DNA of 64,000 nucleotides from Ignavibacteriota bacterium (GTDB lineage: Bacteria > Bacteroidota > Ignavibacteria > UBA10030 > BY39). Made by a program: the position numbers and the translations under genes. Positions 60,859 to 64,000 of this stretch are shown one piece after another (the stretch's first letter is position 1; each line of letters opens with the position of its first letter). The stretch is from positions 248,001-312,000 of the forward strand of contig QOQV01000001.1 of the NCBI GenBank assembly GCA_003327435.1, in the 5' to 3' direction. The notes below the pieces were generated by a model. That model made no database searches. It was not told the DNA's origin and saw only the letters and a list, made by a program, of their open reading frames with translations.

Positions 60859-60891
60859 GAAAAATTCCACACATAATTTGTGGAATTTTTC
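60859..60891 (-). terminator. Perfect 13-bp hairpin between the GcvH-like and kinase genes
   Basis: GAAAAATTCCACA (60859-60871) and TGTGGAATTTTTC (60879-60891) form a perfect inverted repeat with a seven-base loop. On the minus strand the second arm ends GGAATTTTTC, so it can work as a weak terminator or a regulatory hairpin. It lies only 14 bases before the kinase start codon and includes the region of the alternative upstream ATG. Confidence 0.55.
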
Positions 60892-60919
60892 AACAATAAA
60901 CAAATTTTTAAAGTGAGTA

Positions 60920-61546
60920 CTATCTTATTAGAAGCATATCACTTATTATTTTAATTCGCTCATTTGAAGGCAGAATCTCAGTTATCGAGTATATAAACTT
61001 TCCTCCATCGAATTGGGTAATCAATTCTTTTGGATGAGATTCTTTCAGTATATTAATAATTTCATTTTTTAATTTCTTATTTATTCGTTCATACCAAATT
61101 TCAGCAATCTTCCCTTGCATCAATTTTAAAGTATCTTTTTTATCCTGAAATTTAAGTTTTACGAACCAATTATCGGGAAATTTTCTGTTCCTCAAACTAT
61201 CTGGTTTATCAACTATATTCATATTTTGTTCATATATTACAGCATTTACAGGCGAATATATAGAAAAAGTTTTTCCATTTTGCACCAACCATCCAAATGG
61301 TTTCCCTTCAAATATTGGTTCGTTTATTGAAGTTAGGACAATTGCATTAATAAATGACAAAAGATTTGTTATATACGAATCAAATCCAACAATAAAAATA
61401 TTTTCATCAGTTTTCTGGAAACATAGATGATTTTTTGAATAATAAATATCATTATCAATTTCAAATAAAAATACCTTATTCAAAATCTCACTTAATATTT
61501 TTGAATAATCATCATTAATATCGTTATTCATATTTGCTTGACTCAT
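60920..61546 (-). CDS. GcvH-like (lipoyl-domain fold) protein next to the HybAB-type genes
   Basis: The 208-residue protein has a central region matching the glycine cleavage H protein fold: DIYYSKNHLCF..., PFGWLVQNGKTFSIYSPVNA, then DKPDSLRNRKFPDNWFVKLK, where the last part is equivalent to the ENPELVNEDPYGEGW region of GcvH. A Lys lies six residues before the Ser-Pro (canonical distance seven), so lipoylation is possible but not certain. N- and C-terminal extensions (about 30 and 70 residues) are absent in normal GcvH. No other glycine cleavage genes are near. It follows the HybB-like gene after 16 bp, so it likely works with that membrane complex. Confidence 0.6.
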   Translation of the reverse strand: MSQANMNNDINDDYSKILSEILNKVFLFEIDNDIYYSKNHLCFQKTDENIFIVGFDSYITNLLSFINAIVLTSINEPIFEGKPFGWLVQNGKTFSIYSPVNAVIYEQNMNIVDKPDSLRNRKFPDNWFVKLKFQDKKDTLKLMQGKIAEIWYERINKKLKNEIINILKESHPKELITQFDGGKFIYSITEILPSNERIKIISDMLLIR

Positions 61547-61562
61547 AGATTTCTTCTCTTAT

Positions 61563-62747
61563 TCATTTGTTAACCTGGATTTCTAATTGTTTAACTGAAG
61601 TTACAACTGGAGATTCAGTAACTTCCGCTTCGGGCGATTTCTCAAATACATTTAGATATTTTACTGCATAACTAAAAGCAATAAATCCGAGTGTCACAAT
61701 ACCAAGTGTAATAAAATATTCCATCCAGTGAGGAGTGTAGGTTGTACCACTTCCTGCCTCCATTCCTGTGATGGATACATTCATACGATTAAGAATGAAG
61801 CCAAGTACAGCAAATAGTGAAGCATAAAATAAACCAGCACGGCTGTATCGTATCTTTTTACTAAATAACATAAACATAGGGATAAATATTGCAAATAACA
61901 TCTCAATATAAAATAAATATGTTTCAGTCCTTGGTACGAGTAAAAGATTAAAAACTCCACGATCGGCAAAATCTATTACTTTTATGACTAATTGTATCAA
62001 CAATAAGATTGGAATTACCTGTCCAAGTCGAATAAGTAAAGGTAACTCTAACTGTTTATTGAAAGCACGAGAACTCAAATAAGATTCGATTATTACCATT
62101 GCAAAACCAATGGTGAGTGCAGATAGAAAGAAAAATACAGGCAGAAGTGATGAATACCAGAATGCATATAATTTATTAGGAACAATTAAATATAGTGATC
62201 CAAGTGAAGACTGGTGAAGTGTAGAAAGTATCACACCAAGAATTACTAATGGAATGGTTATGGATTTAATAATTTTTAAAGGAAAATTCCACTTTAATTT
62301 TTCAAAAACAGCTGGGCTGAATTCAAGCGCTAAAACAGTCGTATATAACATCACACACCAGGCAACTTCAAACATCACTGATTTAGGATTCCACATAATT
62401 ATTGCATGCCAGATTCTATATGGGCGGCCAAGGTCTATAAGCAAAGCTGCAATAACTAACAAGTAACCAAGAAAAGCTGTTAATACAGCTGGTCTAATAA
62501 TTGGCTTAAAACTTTTGATATTAAAAATATAAACGATACCACAAAGAGTGAAACCACCTGCCGCTAACCCGACACCACACAATATATCAAATCCGATCCA
62601 TAATCCCCAGGGGAATTCATCCTTTAAATTTGTAGCTGCACCAAGCCCATTCGTAAATCTTACGAAAACTGCATAAGCAGCGATAATTAGAACAATAATA
62701 GCAAAACCTTTCCAGAATGTTAATTTACTTAAAAAAGAATTTTTCAT
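61563..62747 (-). CDS. NrfD-family quinone-interacting membrane subunit, HybB/DsrP-like
   Basis: The 394-residue protein has about ten hydrophobic helices. It begins WKGFAIIVLIIAAYAVFVRF and has FPWGLWIGFDILCGVGLAAG and LIDLGRPYRIWHAIIMWNPK, the features of HybB/DsrP/HmcC, a longer NrfD subgroup than the PsrC-like subunit in this window. It moves electrons between the quinone pool and the ferredoxin subunit. It lies two bases after the HybA-like gene. No hydrogenase or DsrK-type catalytic gene is in the window. Confidence 0.9.
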   Translation of the reverse strand: MKNSFLSKLTFWKGFAIIVLIIAAYAVFVRFTNGLGAATNLKDEFPWGLWIGFDILCGVGLAAGGFTLCGIVYIFNIKSFKPIIRPAVLTAFLGYLLVIAALLIDLGRPYRIWHAIIMWNPKSVMFEVAWCVMLYTTVLALEFSPAVFEKLKWNFPLKIIKSITIPLVILGVILSTLHQSSLGSLYLIVPNKLYAFWYSSLLPVFFFLSALTIGFAMVIIESYLSSRAFNKQLELPLLIRLGQVIPILLLIQLVIKVIDFADRGVFNLLLVPRTETYLFYIEMLFAIFIPMFMLFSKKIRYSRAGLFYASLFAVLGFILNRMNVSITGMEAGSGTTYTPHWMEYFITLGIVTLGFIAFSYAVKYLNVFEKSPEAEVTESPVVTSVKQLEIQVNK

Positions 62748-62749
62748 AA

Positions 62750-63514
62750 TTAACCTTCCTCTTCTTCATTTTTTTGTTCCTTCAATTTACGCTCATATTC
62801 TATAACTTCTTTACGCCGACTGGTAATCCACCAGATACCGTATAAAAGTGTCCCTCCCACTAAAACTACAGATGGAATTTTAGAAAGCGCTTTCCAGGTA
62901 TATTCAGGAAGTGGTACTGTTCCTAAATTGGTTTTAAAACCTATCTTTTCAAATGGAACATCGGAAATATATAAAACAGAAGTGCCACCGACTTCTTTTT
63001 CACCATAAATATGATTTACATATTTATCCGGTTCTGCCTTAATGGTTTGATGTGCTATCTGTAACATTTGATAATATTCTCCGAATTGACTTGCACCTGT
63101 TTCGCAAGCTTGAACACAGGCTGGTACCTTTCCATCTCTTACTCTTTCTATGCACATTCTACATTTCTGGACACGTGGGGTTGTGCTATACCATTCATAT
63201 CTTGGAACCTGGAATGGACAAGCCATCATACAATATCTGCAACCGATACATTTATATTCATCATAAAGAACTGCACCCTCTGGCGTTTTTTCAAATGCAC
63301 CAACAGGACATACAGAAACACATGTAGGTTCATTACAATGCATACACAGACGTCTTACATAATGCTCCCCTCTCTCTTCTACCACTGTATATGCAGTGGC
63401 AGATAATTTTGTTTCTTCTATATCAGGCAAATTATTTTGCTCTTTACATGCAATAGCACACTGCTGACAACCAACACATTTAGTGATATCAATTAATAGT
63501 GCTTTCTTTTTCAT
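62750..63514 (-). CDS. Four-cluster ferredoxin subunit with membrane anchor, HybA/DsrO-like
   Basis: The 254-residue protein has four [4Fe-4S] motifs: CVGCQQCAIAC, CMHCNEPTCVSVC, CIGCRYCMMAC and CRMCIERV with CVQAC. A C-terminal membrane helix (VVLVGGTLLYGIWWI, about residues 218-232) and a Lys/Glu-rich tail follow. No signal peptide is seen, unlike HybA, so the clusters may face the cytoplasm or be exported with a partner. It partners the adjacent NrfD-type gene. Two GcvH-like genes flank the pair, an arrangement that I do not recognise as a named complex. Confidence 0.88.
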   Translation of the reverse strand: MKKKALLIDITKCVGCQQCAIACKEQNNLPDIEETKLSATAYTVVEERGEHYVRRLCMHCNEPTCVSVCPVGAFEKTPEGAVLYDEYKCIGCRYCMMACPFQVPRYEWYSTTPRVQKCRMCIERVRDGKVPACVQACETGASQFGEYYQMLQIAHQTIKAEPDKYVNHIYGEKEVGGTSVLYISDVPFEKIGFKTNLGTVPLPEYTWKALSKIPSVVLVGGTLLYGIWWITSRRKEVIEYERKLKEQKNEEEEG

Positions 63515-63531
63515 AGGATTTATCTCCTCTA

Positions 63532-64000
63532 TTATGCAAAATCAAGAAATTCTTTTTGAAACAAATCCCATTTTTGCTTATCCAATTCTGTTAAAATTCC
63601 TGTTACGGGAATTCCACCATCCTGTAATGTTTGAAGGCCCAAATTATTTCCATTGCCATAATTAATTATAAATTCCTTGAATCGTTTAAATTCATCTTTC
63701 AAAATTTTAATTGCCTCATCAGCTATTTTCATTGATGAAATATCTGAAGATAATTTTGATGGCTGAACGATCACTGTCCAACCTGCATTGTATGGGTCTT
63801 TCAAAAGCTCGGGTTTTGACATCAGTTCATCATTAACAGAAACTACAATTCCATTAATTGGTGAAATCAATTTCAAATTCTTATCCTTAGAATATAGATT
63901 TAGAATTGGTTGTCCTTTCTTTATTTCCATACCAATTGGTGGTAACACAACTTTATCAATTCCGCTTATAATTTTAGAAATGAAAGAATCGACACCAATT
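63532..64000 (-). CDS. GcvH-like protein, N-terminus outside the window
   Basis: The frame is open to the right edge. The visible 155 residues start with IGVDSFISKIISGIDKVVLP, which is the beginning of a GcvH fold (GITDFAQ.. in GcvH), and contain SPINGIVVSVNDELMSKPEL and DPYNAGWTVIVQPSKL, a close fit to the C-terminal half of GcvH. Lys residues lie six and eight positions before the Ser-Pro; the canonical lipoyl Lys is seven before, so modification is uncertain. About 60 extra C-terminal residues follow. It is 17 bp upstream of the HybA-like gene. GcvP or GcvT genes are not present. Confidence 0.7.
   Translation of the reverse strand, partial: IGVDSFISKIISGIDKVVLPPIGMEIKKGQPILNLYSKDKNLKLISPINGIVVSVNDELMSKPELLKDPYNAGWTVIVQPSKLSSDISSMKIADEAIKILKDEFKRFKEFIINYGNGNNLGLQTLQDGGIPVTGILTELDKQKWDLFQKEFLDFA

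Noticed and set aside
46683-63948. Sigma-54 promoter (TGGCAC-N5-TTGC) for the cytochrome genes controlled by the NtrC-type regulator
   Set aside because: Intergenic gaps at 48980, 52739, 57303, 60875 and 61547 were read on the minus strand and none has a convincing GG/GC pair with the right spacing.

Overview
The window looks like a chromosomal segment of an AT-rich, anaerobic or facultative Gram-negative bacterium of the Bacteroidota/Chlorobi/Ignavibacteria lineage. The clearest evidence is the 'NYPNPFNP' type-A C-terminal sorting domains of the type IX secretion system (7186-8970, 20500-20815), a PorV-like outer-membrane protein, a TonB-dependent receptor with a carboxypeptidase-regulatory-like domain, and many genes with weak or absent Shine-Dalgarno signals. 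The placement near Ignavibacteria is an inference from protein style, not from a database match. No mobile element, CRISPR array or rRNA was seen.

Layout. (1) 1-2230, minus: translation block thrT-like tRNA(UGU), tRNA-Tyr, tRNA-Gly, tRNA-Thr(GGU), rpmG, tRNA-Trp, secE, nusG, rplK, rplA (cut by the left edge). It follows the classical thrU-tyrU-glyT-thrT-tuf-secE-nusG-rplKA order but tuf is absent. (2) 2274-7030: a DUF2723 membrane glycosyltransferase-like protein, an M1 aminopeptidase and a ferritin-like/VIT1 fusion. (3) 7100-16540, minus: a secretion/uptake unit of TonB-dependent receptor, giant T9SS-type protein, PorV-like protein and a carbohydrate-binding-like T9SS cargo, closed by a terminator. 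(4) 16670-19291, plus: rpmH-rnpA-yidD-yidC behind a leader hairpin that looks like a transcription attenuator. (5) 19745-25409: an SBBP/T9SS protein, buk-ptb and a secreted metzincin-like protein.

(6) 25421-30337, minus: molybdenum-cofactor operon (lipoprotein, moaA, a moaC-moaB fusion, moeA, MOSC protein, mobA) under a convincing Moco riboswitch followed by an intrinsic terminator. (7) 30389-36363, minus: sulfur operon with a Cys-rich MerR regulator, PsrA/PhsA-like molybdoenzyme, ferredoxin subunit, NrfD/PsrC subunit, two half-size YeeE/YedE transporters and a membrane-anchored rhodanese whose only cysteine is its last residue. The Moco operon next door supplies the cofactor PsrA needs. (8) 36629-46444: DUF1573, DinB, lipoprotein, an unrecognised Rossmann protein, a degenerate aldo/keto reductase and a Lol/Mac-like export unit (LolA-like protein, two permeases, ATPase, beta-barrel).

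(9) 46683-64000, minus: the most striking region, a respiratory supercluster. From upstream to downstream: GcvH-like protein (cut by the right edge), HybA/DsrO-like ferredoxin, HybB/DsrP-like quinone protein, second GcvH-like protein; then a sensor kinase carrying two haem-binding motifs in its periplasmic domain, a sigma-54 activator, an archaemetzincin; then a seven-haem NapC/ImcH-like cytochrome, Rieske protein, b6-type cytochrome b, an 11-haem anchored cytochrome, a porin-like beta-barrel, a 14-haem cytochrome and an 11-haem lipoprotein with tandem dihaem repeats; finally an NfnAB-like flavin transhydrogenase pair and a terminator. Together these could form a complete electron path from the quinone pool through the periplasm to the outer membrane and cell surface, that is, a candidate extracellular electron-transfer system with its own haem-based sensor. 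The electron route is inference; the gene content and haem motifs are read directly from the sequence.
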